A stretch of 64,000 nt of DNA, from positions 62,001 to 126,000 of the forward strand of contig NZ_FNFN01000002.1 of the NCBI RefSeq assembly GCF_900101045.1. The letters run 5' to 3'. The position numbers and the translations under genes are program-made. Origin of the DNA: Nocardioides sp. YR527 (GTDB lineage Bacteria; Actinomycetota; Actinomycetes; Propionibacteriales; Nocardioidaceae). Shown here in pieces: positions 25,443 to 34,314 of the stretch (positions are counted from its first letter, which is position 1; every line of letters begins with the position of its first letter). The notes beneath the pieces are model-generated. The model did no database searches and had not been told where the DNA came from. It was given only the letters and a program-made list of their open reading frames with translations.

Positions 25443-26801
25443 ATGTCCGCCACCCCCGCACCGGCCAACCCGCGCTCCCGCGTGCTAGTCGCCAGTCTCA
25501 TCGGCACGACGATCGAGTTCTACGACTTCTACGCGTACGCGACCGCAGCCGTCCTCGTCTTCCCCGCCCTCTTCTTCCCGGCAGGCGACCCCACCACCGC
25601 GCTCCTGGCGAGCTTCGCCGTCTTCGGCGCGGCGATGGTCGCCCGCCCGATCGGCGCGATCTTCTTCGGTCACCTCGGCGACCGGCTCGGCCGCAAGACG
25701 ACGCTGGTGATCTCGCTGCTCACGATGGGCATCGCGACCTTCCTGATCGGTGCGCTCCCGACGTACGAGACCGTCGGTTGGGTCGCCACCGCGCTGCTCG
25801 TGCTGATGCGCCTGGCCCAGGGCTTCGCGCTCGGCGGCGAGTGGAGCGGTGCCGCCCTGGTCGCCACCGAGAACGCCCCCGAGGGCAAGCGCGCGATCTT
25901 CGGTACGTTCCCGCAGCTCGGCGCGCCGCTGGGCTTCATCCTCTCCAACGGCCTGTTCCTGGCGATCGCCGCGCTGCTCTCCGCCGAGGGCGCCGACCCG
26001 ACCAAGCCGTCGGACGCCTTCCTGGCCTGGGGCTGGCGAGTGCCGTTCCTCTTCTCCGCGGTCATGGTCATCGTCGGCCTGTGGGTCCGGCTGCGTCTGG
26101 TCGAGAGCGACGTGTTCACCAAGAGCCAGGATGCCGGTCTGGTCCGCAAGGTTCCGCTGGCCTCGGTCGTGCGCAACCAGGGCAAGCAGCTGATCCTCGG
26201 CACCTTCTTCATGCTGGCGACGTACGTCCTCTTCTACCTGATGACCGCGTTCTCGCTGTCGTTCGGCACCGCCGCCACGGACCTCCCGGTGCCCGGCCTG
26301 GGCTACGGCTACACGACCTTCGTGCTGATGCTGATCTTCGGCGTCATCTTCTTCGGCATCTTCACCATGGTCTCCGGGCCGCTGGCCGAGCGCTTCGGCC
26401 GCCGCCGGCTGCTGATCGCGGTCACCCTCGGGATCATCGTCTTCGGCCTGGCCTGGGTGCCGCTGGTCAACGCCGGCACCGTCGGCGTGATCCTCTGGCT
26501 GGTCCTCGGCTTCTCCCTGATGGGCCTCACCTTCGGCCCGATGGGCGCGCTGCTGCCGGAGCTGTTCCCGACCAGCGTGCGCTACACCGGCTCCGGCATC
26601 TCCTACAACGTCGCCTCGATCCTCGGCGCCGCGGTGGCCCCGTTCATCGCGGTCGCGCTGTGGAAGCAGGCCGACGGCTCGCCCGTCCTGGTCGGCGTCT
26701 ACCTCTCCGTGATGGCCGTGATCACCCTGATCTCGCTGCTGATCGGTAAGGAGACCAAGGACGTGGCGCTCGAGGAGACCCCGGAGAAGGCCACCGTCTG
26801 A
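25443..26801 (+). CDS. MHS-family (MFS) organic-acid/proton symporter
   Basis: This 452-residue protein has 12 predicted membrane helices. GTTIEFYDFYAYATAAVLVF near the N-terminus and GHLGDRLGRKTTLV after helix 2 are the hallmarks of the metabolite:H+ symporter family (ShiA, KgtP, ProP relatives). Substrates in the family are dicarboxylates, shikimate, betaines and aromatic acids; which applies here is not visible. A GGAGAGA site precedes the ATG. The divergent 2-hydroxyacid dehydrogenase suggests a carboxylic-acid substrate, and the downstream ornithine-cyclodeaminase-family gene has its own probable promoter. Confidence 0.88.
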   Translation: MSATPAPANPRSRVLVASLIGTTIEFYDFYAYATAAVLVFPALFFPAGDPTTALLASFAVFGAAMVARPIGAIFFGHLGDRLGRKTTLVISLLTMGIATFLIGALPTYETVGWVATALLVLMRLAQGFALGGEWSGAALVATENAPEGKRAIFGTFPQLGAPLGFILSNGLFLAIAALLSAEGADPTKPSDAFLAWGWRVPFLFSAVMVIVGLWVRLRLVESDVFTKSQDAGLVRKVPLASVVRNQGKQLILGTFFMLATYVLFYLMTAFSLSFGTAATDLPVPGLGYGYTTFVLMLIFGVIFFGIFTMVSGPLAERFGRRRLLIAVTLGIIVFGLAWVPLVNAGTVGVILWLVLGFSLMGLTFGPMGALLPELFPTSVRYTGSGISYNVASILGAAVAPFIAVALWKQADGSPVLVGVYLSVMAVITLISLLIGKETKDVALEETPEKATV

Positions 26802-26819
26802 CCGTCTAACCTGGCGAGG

Positions 26820-27782
26820 GTGACCGTCAGGATCCTCTCCGCCACAGACGTACGCAGCATGTTCACGCCCCGCCTCGCGCTGGAGTCCCAGCGCGAGGCG
26901 TTCACCCGGCTCGGAGCCGGGGAGGCCGTCCAGCCTCCCCGGCTGCTCGTCCCGGGGCCGGACTCGTCGGTCTCCTTCTGCTACTCCTCCCGGATCGCCC
27001 ACGACGCCCCCGCGGTGAGCAAGTTCGGCAGCGTCAACCCGGCCAACGCCTCCCGCGGCCTGGGTGCCGTGCACTCGGTCATCACAGTTCTCGATGCCGA
27101 GACCGGCGCACCGCGCGCGATGATCAACGGTGACAGCGTCACCGAGCTGCGCACCTCGGCCGCGACCACGCTCGCGATGCAGCAGCTGGCGCCGTCCGCC
27201 GGGACCGTTCTCGTCGTCGGCACCGGCGCTCAGGCCCGGGCCCACCTCGCGGCCTTCGCCGTGACCCACCCCTCCGCCGACCTACAGGTCTTCGGCAGGA
27301 ATCCGTCCGCCGCCGCCGAGATCGCCGCCGAGCGCGGTGCCACTGTTCAGGCAGACCTGGAACAGGCCGTACGCAGCGCCGACATCGTCGTCCTCTGCAC
27401 CTCGTCGCTCACCCCGGTGATCGAGGACGCCTGGGTCACCGACGGCACCACCGTGGCCAGCGTCGGCTCCTTCGCCCCCGACCGCGTCGAGCTGCCGCCG
27501 TCGCTACTGGCACGCTCCACGGTCGTCGTCGACCACCGGGCGTCGGCCTTGACCGACTCCGGGCCAGTCGTCGACGCCGTCGCCTCTGGGGCAGTCGACC
27601 CGGACCGGGTCGTCGACCTCGGCGCCGTCCTGACCGGCGCAGCCACCCTCCACCGCGCACGAACCGACGTCACCGCCTATCTCTCCGTGGGCGTCGGCGT
27701 CCAGGACGCCGCAGCGGCAGCGATGATCCTCACCGCAGCCGACGAGCGGGACGTCGGCAACCGCATCGATCTCGGCCGGTAG
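26820..27782 (+). CDS. Ornithine cyclodeaminase / mu-crystallin family protein
   Basis: A 320-residue NAD(P)-binding protein with GTGAQARAHL as the Rossmann glycine motif, INGDSVTELRTSAATTLA upstream and SVGSFAPDRVELP downstream, as in the family. Members include ornithine cyclodeaminase, ketimine reductase and alanine dehydrogenase (archaeal type), so the reaction is open. TAACCT ends 7 nt before the GTG start, pointing to a leaderless mRNA separate from the MHS gene, although the gap is only 18 nt. A complex palindrome follows the gene. Confidence 0.85.
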   Translation: MTVRILSATDVRSMFTPRLALESQREAFTRLGAGEAVQPPRLLVPGPDSSVSFCYSSRIAHDAPAVSKFGSVNPANASRGLGAVHSVITVLDAETGAPRAMINGDSVTELRTSAATTLAMQQLAPSAGTVLVVGTGAQARAHLAAFAVTHPSADLQVFGRNPSAAAEIAAERGATVQADLEQAVRSADIVVLCTSSLTPVIEDAWVTDGTTVASVGSFAPDRVELPPSLLARSTVVVDHRASALTDSGPVVDAVASGAVDPDRVVDLGAVLTGAATLHRARTDVTAYLSVGVGVQDAAAAAMILTAADERDVGNRIDLGR

Positions 27783-27808
27783 CCATGACCCGCAGCCCGA
27801 CCCCGGCC

Positions 27809-27908
27809 CTGCCGAGTCGGCGCAAACTGACCAAGATCCGTGTCGAGTCGGCTCGTCATAACGCGCCGACTCGGCGCTGAATTCGGTCAGGACGAGCCGA
27901 CTCGGCAG
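27809..27908. repeat. Nested palindromes of a GCCGAGTCGG motif between convergent genes
   Basis: Outer arms CTGCCGAGTCGGC (27809-27821) and GCCGACTCGGCAG (27896-27908) are perfect complements, and CTGACC/GGTCAG (27827-27832, 27885-27890) extends them. Inner arms GTCGAGTCGGCTCGTC (27842-27857) and 27891-27906 match at 15 of 16, and a third near-palindrome lies at 27864-27876. Four copies of the core motif therefore allow alternative folds. It serves as a terminator for both the cyclodeaminase-family gene and the Nudix gene, whose stop codon begins at 27909. Confidence 0.6.
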
Positions 27909-28841
27909 CTAGGCCGTTGCTTCGGCAGCCAACGCGACCTTCACCACGTCGAGCAGCGGCAGCGTTCCAAGCTCGTCACGGGTCACCCAACGTACGTCGT
28001 CGGTGGTGCCGTTCTGCTCGACCACCGTGGGGATGGCACCGTCGGCGACCGTCGCGGCGAAGATCAGGTGGACGCCGTGGAACTCCTCGTGACGTCCGCT
28101 GGGGGCCGTTCCGGTGATGTTGACGTCGTGCACGTCGAGCACGGCGCCGACCTCGCAGGTGAGGCCGCACTCCTCGACCACCTCGCGCTTGAGCGCCTCG
28201 CGGGGCTGCTCGCCGAAGTCGACCCCGCCACCGGGCAGCGTCCAGGTGCCCGAGTGGTAGCCGAGCGGCGAGATCCGGGTGAGCAGGATCGCGTCGTCGG
28301 AGGGGCGGGTGATGAGCGCGTACGCGGCCAGCCGCTGCATCCGCGACGGCTTGTGCACCTCGAGGGCGTCGGTGACCAGCGGAGACGTCGGGATCTCGCC
28401 ACTCGTCACCGCGGCCAGGGGCAGCCAGGCCGCCTCCGCGGTGGACCCGTCGACCTCCATCGTCTGCGGTTCGGGAGCGTCGTGGGGCACCCAGCCGTCG
28501 TAGACGATCCGGATCGCGTGCGAGTTGACCCGCCGGCCCAGCCGCCAGGCCTTGGCCTGGTGGACGGAGTAGACCCGTGCCTCGACGCCGACCTCGACCG
28601 GCACCCCGGCCTCCTCGTAGACCTCGCGCACGACCGCGTCGCGCGGGTCCTCGCCGTGGTCGATGCCGCCGCCGGGCAGCGTCCACCGCTCCTCCGGCGT
28701 GACCTTCTCCGAGAGCCGACTGAGCAGGATCTCGGGCTCGGCGGCCGCACCGGCCCGGATGATGACGGCGTACGCCCCCACCCGCTGCACCTTCGGAAGC
28801 TTGCGTCGCCGCCCACCGCGGCCCCGATTCCGCGTCGCCAT
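27909..28841 (-). CDS. Protein with two complete Nudix domains
   Basis: This 310-residue protein has tandem Nudix hydrolase domains after a very basic N-terminus (ATRNRGRGGRRRKLPK). Box 1 (residues 57-79) is GGGIDHGEDPRDAVVREVYEEAG and box 2 (204-226) is GGGVDFGEQPREALKREVVEECG; both keep the REUxEE metal-binding residues, so both sites look active. The substrate is some nucleoside diphosphate derivative. The ATG at 28841 overlaps the reductase stop by 1 nt (TGATG), and upstream in-frame sequence belongs to that gene. Confidence 0.85.
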   Translation of the reverse strand: MATRNRGRGGRRRKLPKVQRVGAYAVIIRAGAAAEPEILLSRLSEKVTPEERWTLPGGGIDHGEDPRDAVVREVYEEAGVPVEVGVEARVYSVHQAKAWRLGRRVNSHAIRIVYDGWVPHDAPEPQTMEVDGSTAEAAWLPLAAVTSGEIPTSPLVTDALEVHKPSRMQRLAAYALITRPSDDAILLTRISPLGYHSGTWTLPGGGVDFGEQPREALKREVVEECGLTCEVGAVLDVHDVNITGTAPSGRHEEFHGVHLIFAATVADGAIPTVVEQNGTTDDVRWVTRDELGTLPLLDVVKVALAAEATA

Positions 28842-30073
28842 CAGCTGAACGGGGGTCGGGAGTCGAGAGCCAACGAGCGGCGACCGGCCCAGCGCCACAC
28901 CTTGGCGGCCCGGTCACGGTCCTCGTCGGTGACCAGGTTGCCCATCCACCGCAGGGCCAGTGTCATCAGCCAGTCGGAGCGCATTCCCGCAGGTCCGAGC
29001 GTGGATACCAGCTTGGGACGGGTCGCGATCCCGGCCAGACGGCGGGCGATGGAGAAGGCCTCGCCGTAGTGCTCGCGCAGCGTCGCCGGCCAGGCGGTGG
29101 CCAGATCCTCGCCCGCGATCAGCGCGTCGGCGACCATCCGCCCGGTCTCCAGGCCGTAGTCGATCCCCTCGCCGTTGAGCGGGTTGACGCACCCGGCGGC
29201 ATCGCCGATCAGCGCCCAGTTGGCGCCGGCGACACCGGAGACCGCACCACCCATCGGCAGCAGCGCGGACTTCTCCGCCCGCAGCTCGCCCGTGAGCCCG
29301 AACTCCTCGCGGCACTGCTCGGTGTAGTGGCGCATAAGCGGTTTGATCGCGACGTCGGCGGGCCGCTTGGAGGTGGCCAGCGCACCGGCGCCGATGTTCA
29401 CCTCGCCCGAACCCAGCGGGAAGATCCAGCCGTATCCCGGCAGCGCCTCACCGGACTCGTCACGCAGCTCGAGGTGGGAGGAGATCCATTCGTCGTCTGC
29501 CTGCTCGGAGGCGATGTAGGCCCGTCCGGCGACGCCATAGACGGTGTCGCGGTGCCACTCCCGGCCCAGCACCTTGCCCAGCGGCGAGCGCACCCCGTCG
29601 GCCACCACGACCGACCGGCAGGAAACCTCGTGGCCGCCCTCGAACACGACCGCTGCGATCCGCTCGCCGTCCCACCGCACGTCCACCGCGCGCACGCCGT
29701 CGACGGCGGTCGCGCCGGACTTGATCGCCACGGTGCGCAGGTGGTCGTCGAGCTCGGTCCGCGGCACCGCCGACCCCCACGACGGCAGCGTGCCGCCGGG
29801 CCAGGGCAGGTGCAGCGTCTGCCCGAAGCCATGCGCCCGCAGGCCCTTCGAGACAGGGTGCGCCCGCAGCCAGTCCTCCAGCCCGAGCCGGACCAGCTCG
29901 TGGGTCGCGCGAGGGGTCAGGCCGTCACCGCAGGTCTTGTCACGCGGGAAGACGGCCGCGTCGGTCAGCAGGACATCGACCCCGGCGCGCGCCAGCCAGG
30001 CCGCCGCGGCCGAGCCCGCTGGCCCTGCCCCCACGACGAGCACGTCAGCTGACTGCGGAAGGGACAAGGTCAT
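28841..30073 (-). CDS. Geranylgeranyl reductase family FAD oxidoreductase
   Basis: A 410-residue flavoprotein. The dinucleotide-binding motif is VVGAGPAGSAAAAWLARAG (residues 13-31), then CGDGLTPRA, and the second FAD motif GDAAGCVNPLNGEGIDYGLE. This is the geranylgeranyl reductase family, which in actinobacteria reduces prenyl double bonds, for example of menaquinone or carotenoids; the substrate here is not shown. The ATG at 30073 follows GGGAAG by 8 nt; an ATG two codons upstream is possible. It is divergent from the FecCD permease gene. Confidence 0.85.
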   Translation of the reverse strand: MTLSLPQSADVLVVGAGPAGSAAAAWLARAGVDVLLTDAAVFPRDKTCGDGLTPRATHELVRLGLEDWLRAHPVSKGLRAHGFGQTLHLPWPGGTLPSWGSAVPRTELDDHLRTVAIKSGATAVDGVRAVDVRWDGERIAAVVFEGGHEVSCRSVVVADGVRSPLGKVLGREWHRDTVYGVAGRAYIASEQADDEWISSHLELRDESGEALPGYGWIFPLGSGEVNIGAGALATSKRPADVAIKPLMRHYTEQCREEFGLTGELRAEKSALLPMGGAVSGVAGANWALIGDAAGCVNPLNGEGIDYGLETGRMVADALIAGEDLATAWPATLREHYGEAFSIARRLAGIATRPKLVSTLGPAGMRSDWLMTLALRWMGNLVTDEDRDRAAKVWRWAGRRSLALDSRPPFS

Positions 30074-30144
30074 GCGCATATCTTCCCAGAACCGGCCAAC
30101 GGCCCGCGAAACAACCCTCACCTCCGGCCGAAGCGAGCCTCTGC

Positions 30145-30160
30145 TAACTTATTGCAAGTT
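30145..30160 (+). promoter_or_regulatory. Possible promoter/operator of the metal-chelate importer
   Basis: TAACTT (30145-30150) could be a -10 box and begins the small inverted repeat AACTT-ATTGC-AAGTT (30146-30160). The sequence does not match the iron box consensus of DtxR/IdeR nor a cobalamin riboswitch. The ribosome-binding site GGAAGG for the GTG at 30200 lies at 30187-30192. Confidence 0.3.
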
Positions 30161-30199
30161 CTTCGCATTAGCCCCGAAGCAGTCTCGGAAGGCCCCCAC

Positions 30200-31258
30200 G
30201 TGCACGACCCTCTCGGCGTACGTCGCCGCCGCCGGCGCGCCGTCGTCTGGCTCCTGGGCCTCCTCGCCGCCGCCGTGGTGACGGTCGTGGTCGCCGTCGG
30301 GCTGGGCGCTGCGTACGTGAGCCCCGGGACGGTCGCCCAGATCCTCGGCCACCACCTCCTCGGCCTGCCCGAGGCCGGTTGGAAGGCCACCGAGGAGGCG
30401 ATCGTGTGGAAGGTACGCCTCCCCCGCGTGCTCCTCGGCGCCCTGGTCGGAGCGGGCCTGGCCGTCACCGGCATGGCTCTGCAGGCGATGGTCCGCAACA
30501 TGCTCGCCGACCCCTACCTGCTCGGGATCAACTCCGGCGCCTCCAGCGGAGCCGCGGCGGCGATCCTCTTCGGTGCGGGCACGGGCCTGGGGGCGTACGC
30601 CCTGCCCGGCTCCGCCTTCCTCGGCGCCCTCGCGGCGTCGTTCCTGGTGTTCGCCCTCGCCCGCAGCGGCGGCCGGGTCACCTCGCTGCGACTGCTGCTC
30701 TCCGGTGTCGCGGTCGGCTACCTGCTCTACGGCCTGACCAGCTTCCTGATCTTCGCCTCGGGCTCGGCCGAGGGCGCGCGGTCGGTGATGTTCTGGCTGC
30801 TCGGCTCGCTCGGCCTGGCCCAGTGGAACGGCCTGCTCGCCGTCGTGGCTGTCGCAGTGCTCGCCACCATCGCCCTGCTGACCCTGTCCGGTCGCGGTCT
30901 CGACGCACTCGCGATCGGCGACGAGACCGCCCACACCCTCGGCATCTCCCCCGACCGCTTCCGCACACTGCTGCTGATCGTGGTGGCTCTGACCGTGGGT
31001 GTCGTCGTATCCGCCGCCGGCAGCATCGGCTTCGTCGGCCTCGTCGTGCCTCACCTCGCCCGCCGCGCGGTCGGCTCCGCCCACTCCGTGGCGGTCCCGG
31101 CCGCCGCCCTCATGGGCGCGATCCTGCTGGTCTGGGCCGACGTGCTCGCCCGCGTGCTCCTCCAGCCCCAGGAGATCCCGATCGGGATCGTCACCGCCCT
31201 GCTGGGCGCCCCGTTCCTCATCGTCCTCATCCGGCGCTTCTCCGCGCGCGACGTCTGA
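30200..31258 (+). CDS. FecCD-type ABC importer permease
   Basis: A 352-residue permease with about ten membrane helices. RLPRVLLGALVGAGLAVTGMALQ and ADPYLLGINSGASSGA are the family signatures of siderophore/heme/cobalamin permeases; FVGLVVPHLARR near the C-terminus is the coupling region. The GTG at 30200 is chosen because GGAAGG is 7 nt upstream; a TTG at 30152 would add 16 residues. It leads an importer operon with the binding protein and ATPase genes. With only one permease gene, it probably works as a homodimer. Confidence 0.88.
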   Translation: MHDPLGVRRRRRRAVVWLLGLLAAAVVTVVVAVGLGAAYVSPGTVAQILGHHLLGLPEAGWKATEEAIVWKVRLPRVLLGALVGAGLAVTGMALQAMVRNMLADPYLLGINSGASSGAAAAILFGAGTGLGAYALPGSAFLGALAASFLVFALARSGGRVTSLRLLLSGVAVGYLLYGLTSFLIFASGSAEGARSVMFWLLGSLGLAQWNGLLAVVAVAVLATIALLTLSGRGLDALAIGDETAHTLGISPDRFRTLLLIVVALTVGVVVSAAGSIGFVGLVVPHLARRAVGSAHSVAVPAAALMGAILLVWADVLARVLLQPQEIPIGIVTALLGAPFLIVLIRRFSARDV

Positions 31259-31275
31259 CCTGTCAGGAGCCACGA

Positions 31276-32244
31276 ATGATCCGCCCCATGCTCGCCACCG
31301 CCGCCCTCGTACTGACCACGACCACCGCCTGCGGCGCCGACGCCACCGGTGACGAGGCCACCACGGACGGCTTCCCGGTCACCATCGAGAACTGCGGCGC
31401 CGAGGTGACCTTCGAGGCGCCGCCGGAGCGCGTCGTGATGCTGAAGAGCTCCGCCGTCCCCTATCTGCACGCCCTCGGCGTGATGGACCAGGTCGTGGCC
31501 AGGGCCGGCGAGTACCCCGCCGACTACTACGACGCCGAGACCCAGTCCGAGCTCGACGACATCCCGCTGCTCACCGACGAGATGGACACCAGCGGCCACC
31601 TGCAGATCTCCAAGGAGATCGTGATCGCCGAGGAGCCCGACCTGGTCCTGGGCGAGGTCGACAACCTCTCCCGCGACACCCTCGACGCCGTCGACATCGA
31701 TCTCCTCGAGGAGCCGGCGATGTGCCCCGAGGGCATCGACGACCCCGGCTTCGACGACGTCTACAGCCAGCTGGAGGCCTACGGGAAGGTATTCGACCGC
31801 GAGGACGAGGCCGCCAAGGCTGTCGCTGACCTGCGCAAACGCGTCACCGACCTGGAGAAGGAGAAGGTCGGCGAGGGACGTACGGCCGCCGTGCTCTACC
31901 CCACCGTCGGCGGCGGCGTCACCTACGCCTACGGCACCAGGTCGATGGCCCACCCGCAGCTGGAGGCGGCCGGGTTCGAGGACGTCTTCGCCGACGTCGA
32001 CGAGCGCGTCTTCGAGGTCTCGACCGAGGATCTCCTCGAGCGCGACCCCGACGTGATCATCCTGCTCCACAACGCCGGCGACCCGAAGGAGGTCGAGGAG
32101 TCGATCACCCAGCTCGCCGGCGCCGAGGACCTCACCGCGGTCAGGAACGGCGACGTGATGGCCCAGCTGTTCAACTTCACCGAGCCGCCGTCGGCCCTCT
32201 CCGTCGACGGCCTCGAGCGGATCATCGACAGGTTCGGCCGGTGA
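31276..32244 (+). CDS. Metal-chelate ABC substrate-binding lipoprotein
   Basis: A 322-residue protein with an N-terminal signal ending near Cys19 (TTTTACGAD). The lipobox is weak, but a lipoprotein fits a Gram-positive binding protein. The fold is the two-lobed FhuD/BtuF class (FEAPPERVVMLKSSAVPYLHALGV, then VIAEEPDLVLGEV). It would deliver an iron-siderophore, heme or corrinoid to the permease encoded upstream; the ligand is not evident. AGGAG lies 6 nt before the ATG at 31276. The stop overlaps the ATPase gene start by 4 nt. Confidence 0.85.
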   Translation: MIRPMLATAALVLTTTTACGADATGDEATTDGFPVTIENCGAEVTFEAPPERVVMLKSSAVPYLHALGVMDQVVARAGEYPADYYDAETQSELDDIPLLTDEMDTSGHLQISKEIVIAEEPDLVLGEVDNLSRDTLDAVDIDLLEEPAMCPEGIDDPGFDDVYSQLEAYGKVFDREDEAAKAVADLRKRVTDLEKEKVGEGRTAAVLYPTVGGGVTYAYGTRSMAHPQLEAAGFEDVFADVDERVFEVSTEDLLERDPDVIILLHNAGDPKEVEESITQLAGAEDLTAVRNGDVMAQLFNFTEPPSALSVDGLERIIDRFGR

Positions 32245-32996
32245 TCGAGGCGACGGGCCTGTCCTGGACGTACGCCACCACGACGATCCTCGAAGACGTC
32301 GACGTCGCCTCCCACGAGGGCCGGGTGCTTGGTCTGATCGGCCCGAACGGGAGCGGCAAGACGACCCTCCTCCGGCTGCTCTACGGCGCCCTGCGCGGCA
32401 GCGGCACCGTCGAGATCGACGGCGACGACCTCGCCACGCTCCCCGCCAAGCAGGTCGCCCGGCGCCTGGCCGTCGTCGTCCAGGAGTCCGGCACCGACAC
32501 ATCTCTGACCGCCGGCGAGATGGTCCTCCTAGGACGTACGCCTCATCTGTCCGCCTTCGCCAGGGCCGGTGAGCACGACCTGGCGATCGCGGCGGAGTGC
32601 CTGGAGCGGGTCGGCGGGACCCACCTCGGGCCGCGCTCCTTCGCCGCTCTCTCCGGGGGCGAGCGGCAGCGGGTGCTCATCGCCCGGGCGCTGGCGCAGG
32701 AGGCGACCCACCTGCTCCTCGACGAGCCGACGAACCACCTCGACATCCGCTACCAGCACGAGATCCTGTCCCTGGTGCGGAAGCTCGGGACGACGGCGAT
32801 CGTCGTGCTCCACGACCTCAACCTGGCAGCTCGCTACTGCGACGACCTGGTGCTGCTCGACCAGCGCCGCGTCGCCGCGCGCGGCACCGTCGACGAGGTG
32901 CTCCGCCCCGAGATCCTGGAGCCGGTCTACGACATCGGCATCGAGCGGCTCGAGCTGCGCAAGGAGATCCACCTCCTCTTCCGCCCCGCGACCTGA
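32241..32996 (+). CDS. FecE/FepC-type ABC ATPase
   Basis: A 251-residue ATPase with Walker A GPNGSGKTT, signature LSGGERQRVLIARAL and Walker B HLLLDEPTNHLD, all intact. TNHLDI after Walker B is typical of metal-chelate importers. It powers the FecCD permease encoded in the same operon. The GTG start overlaps the binding-protein stop as GTGA. It converges with the PPOX-family gene with only 5 nt between stops and no visible terminator hairpin. Confidence 0.9.
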   Translation: MIEATGLSWTYATTTILEDVDVASHEGRVLGLIGPNGSGKTTLLRLLYGALRGSGTVEIDGDDLATLPAKQVARRLAVVVQESGTDTSLTAGEMVLLGRTPHLSAFARAGEHDLAIAAECLERVGGTHLGPRSFAALSGGERQRVLIARALAQEATHLLLDEPTNHLDIRYQHEILSLVRKLGTTAIVVLHDLNLAARYCDDLVLLDQRRVAARGTVDEVLRPEILEPVYDIGIERLELRKEIHLLFRPAT

Positions 32997-33001
32997 CCCG
33001 C

Positions 33002-33487
33002 TCAGAGCTCCGGGTCCGCCTCGACCCTGGTCTCGGGTGCGGCCTCGTCGTCCGGGTCGACGCCGGGAAGGTGCGCCTCCCAGAGCTCGACCTCCATCAC
33101 GTAGAGCCGCAGCGACGCCTCGCCGCGCAGCTGCTCCGGCTTGAACGCCCGAGCCGTCCCGACCAGCCGGTGGAACGCCACCTCGCAGCGTTTCTCGAGC
33201 TCGAAGTCGGGCACCTGGCGCGCCATCCCGGTGACGTACGCAGCGCTCGCCCCGGATCCCGGCAGCACCGAGGAGTCGAAGATGACTCCGGCCACGCGCG
33301 GGTCGCGGACGATATTGCGGGAGTGCTGCGCATCGGGCGCCGAGACCCAGTAGAGGTCTCGGTAGCCGTCGTGGGAGAAGTAGACCGGCGAGGTACGCGG
33401 GCGCCCGTCGGGATCCGAGGTCGCCAACACCAGGTAGGCGACCTCGTCGACGATCCCGCGGACGTGTCTGTCCAGATCAGCTGCCAT
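33002..33487 (-). CDS. Pyridoxamine 5'-phosphate oxidase-like (PPOX-fold) protein
   Basis: A 161-residue split-barrel flavin-binding protein. VAYLVLATSDPDGRPRTSPVYFSHDG is the typical first strand pair, and HSRNIVRDPRVAGVIFD is the central helix. Relatives use FMN or F420, or bind heme; the cofactor cannot be assigned. The ATG at 33487 lies 7 nt after TACCCT, so the transcript is probably leaderless, and the longer upstream frame is discarded. The acidic C-terminus (DPDDEAAPETRVEADPEL) is unusual for the fold. Confidence 0.8.
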   Translation of the reverse strand: MAADLDRHVRGIVDEVAYLVLATSDPDGRPRTSPVYFSHDGYRDLYWVSAPDAQHSRNIVRDPRVAGVIFDSSVLPGSGASAAYVTGMARQVPDFELEKRCEVAFHRLVGTARAFKPEQLRGEASLRLYVMEVELWEAHLPGVDPDDEAAPETRVEADPEL

Positions 33488-33563
33488 ACCCCAGAGGGTA
33501 AACAATTTTCCCAGCGGTGACCTGCGTATATGCGCGGCAGCTCGAGGCCGTGCTCGGGCGCTC

Positions 33564-34214
33564 CTAGTGGAACGCGTGATGAGACAGGAGCGACACGTTC
33601 TTGTCCGCACACCCGGTCGTCCGGTGGCGGACGAACTGGGAGTCGTAGGAGTCCGGCACGAAGACCCGGAACCCGTCCACCTCGGTCGGCCTGCAGTCTG
33701 AGGCCGGGTAGTTCTCGGCCGTCGACTCGGAGATCTCGCTGACCGCCACCTGACCCGGCTTCATGATCACCGTGCGCCACTTGCCCTCACGCGCCGCGGG
33801 CGCGCCGACCTGGGTGCCGTCGCCACCCCCGACGTACGACAGCCCGCCGAAGCCACCGAGGGCACACGCTTGGTCGGAGACGTTGGTCAGCGTGATCTCG
33901 CCGAACCGTGAGCCCGCGCCCGCGTCGGTCGCGCGATAGCCGGCCTTCAGGTCGGTGTTGGCGCACTTCGGCGTCACCGGATCCGCCGGCGCAGGGTCGG
34001 AAGAAGAAGACTCAGTCCTCACCGGCGAACCCCCCGTGGCCGCCGGTGAGGACTGAGTCGGGGACGATGCCGTGCTGCTCGCTTGGGAGGGGTCCGCGGT
34101 CCCGGAGGCAGATGGTGACGCGTCGACCGCCCCGTCCGTCGTCGACGCACAACCTCCCGCCGCGAGCACGCCGAGGATCCCGAGACCGACCATCATCAGC
34201 CGCATGTGCCGCAT
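33564..34214 (-). CDS. DUF4232-type lipoprotein
   Basis: A 216-residue lipoprotein. The signal ends in LAAGGC with the lipid-modified Cys22. A Ser/Thr/Pro-rich linker (about 25-85) follows, then a globular domain with the DUF4232 pattern (GYRATDAGAGSRFGEITLTN, ACALGGFGGLSYVGG) and conserved cysteines likely to be disulfide-bonded. The role of the domain is unknown; it is common in actinobacterial cell-surface proteins. GAGGAG lies before the ATG at 34214. The linker-coding region contains a 19-bp perfect inverted repeat, described separately. Confidence 0.82.
   Translation of the reverse strand: MRHMRLMMVGLGILGVLAAGGCASTTDGAVDASPSASGTADPSQASSTASSPTQSSPAATGGSPVRTESSSSDPAPADPVTPKCANTDLKAGYRATDAGAGSRFGEITLTNVSDQACALGGFGGLSYVGGGDGTQVGAPAAREGKWRTVIMKPGQVAVSEISESTAENYPASDCRPTEVDGFRVFVPDSYDSQFVRHRTTGCADKNVSLLSHHAFH
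34009..34059. repeat. 19-bp perfect inverted repeat inside the lipoprotein linker
   Basis: GACTCAGTCCTCACCGGCG (34009-34027) and its exact complement (34041-34059) flank a 13-nt loop within the coding sequence. On the mRNA this would be a very stable hairpin in the Ser/Pro-rich linker. The translation remains in frame (SSPTQSSP...SPVRTESSS), so the coding sequence tolerates it. Confidence 0.75.
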
Positions 34215-34314
34215 CGTCGCTCCTCGAGTAGCAGACAATTCATCGTCCCACCCTGAGACGTGCGGGCGTCCCGGTCCGTTGCATCTCATTTCGAGATTTC
34301 TTCAGACCCTGCCG

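Noticed and set aside
30145..30199. Cobalamin riboswitch or iron box before the FecCD importer
   Set aside because: The leader is too short for a riboswitch and the small palindrome does not match the DtxR/IdeR consensus.
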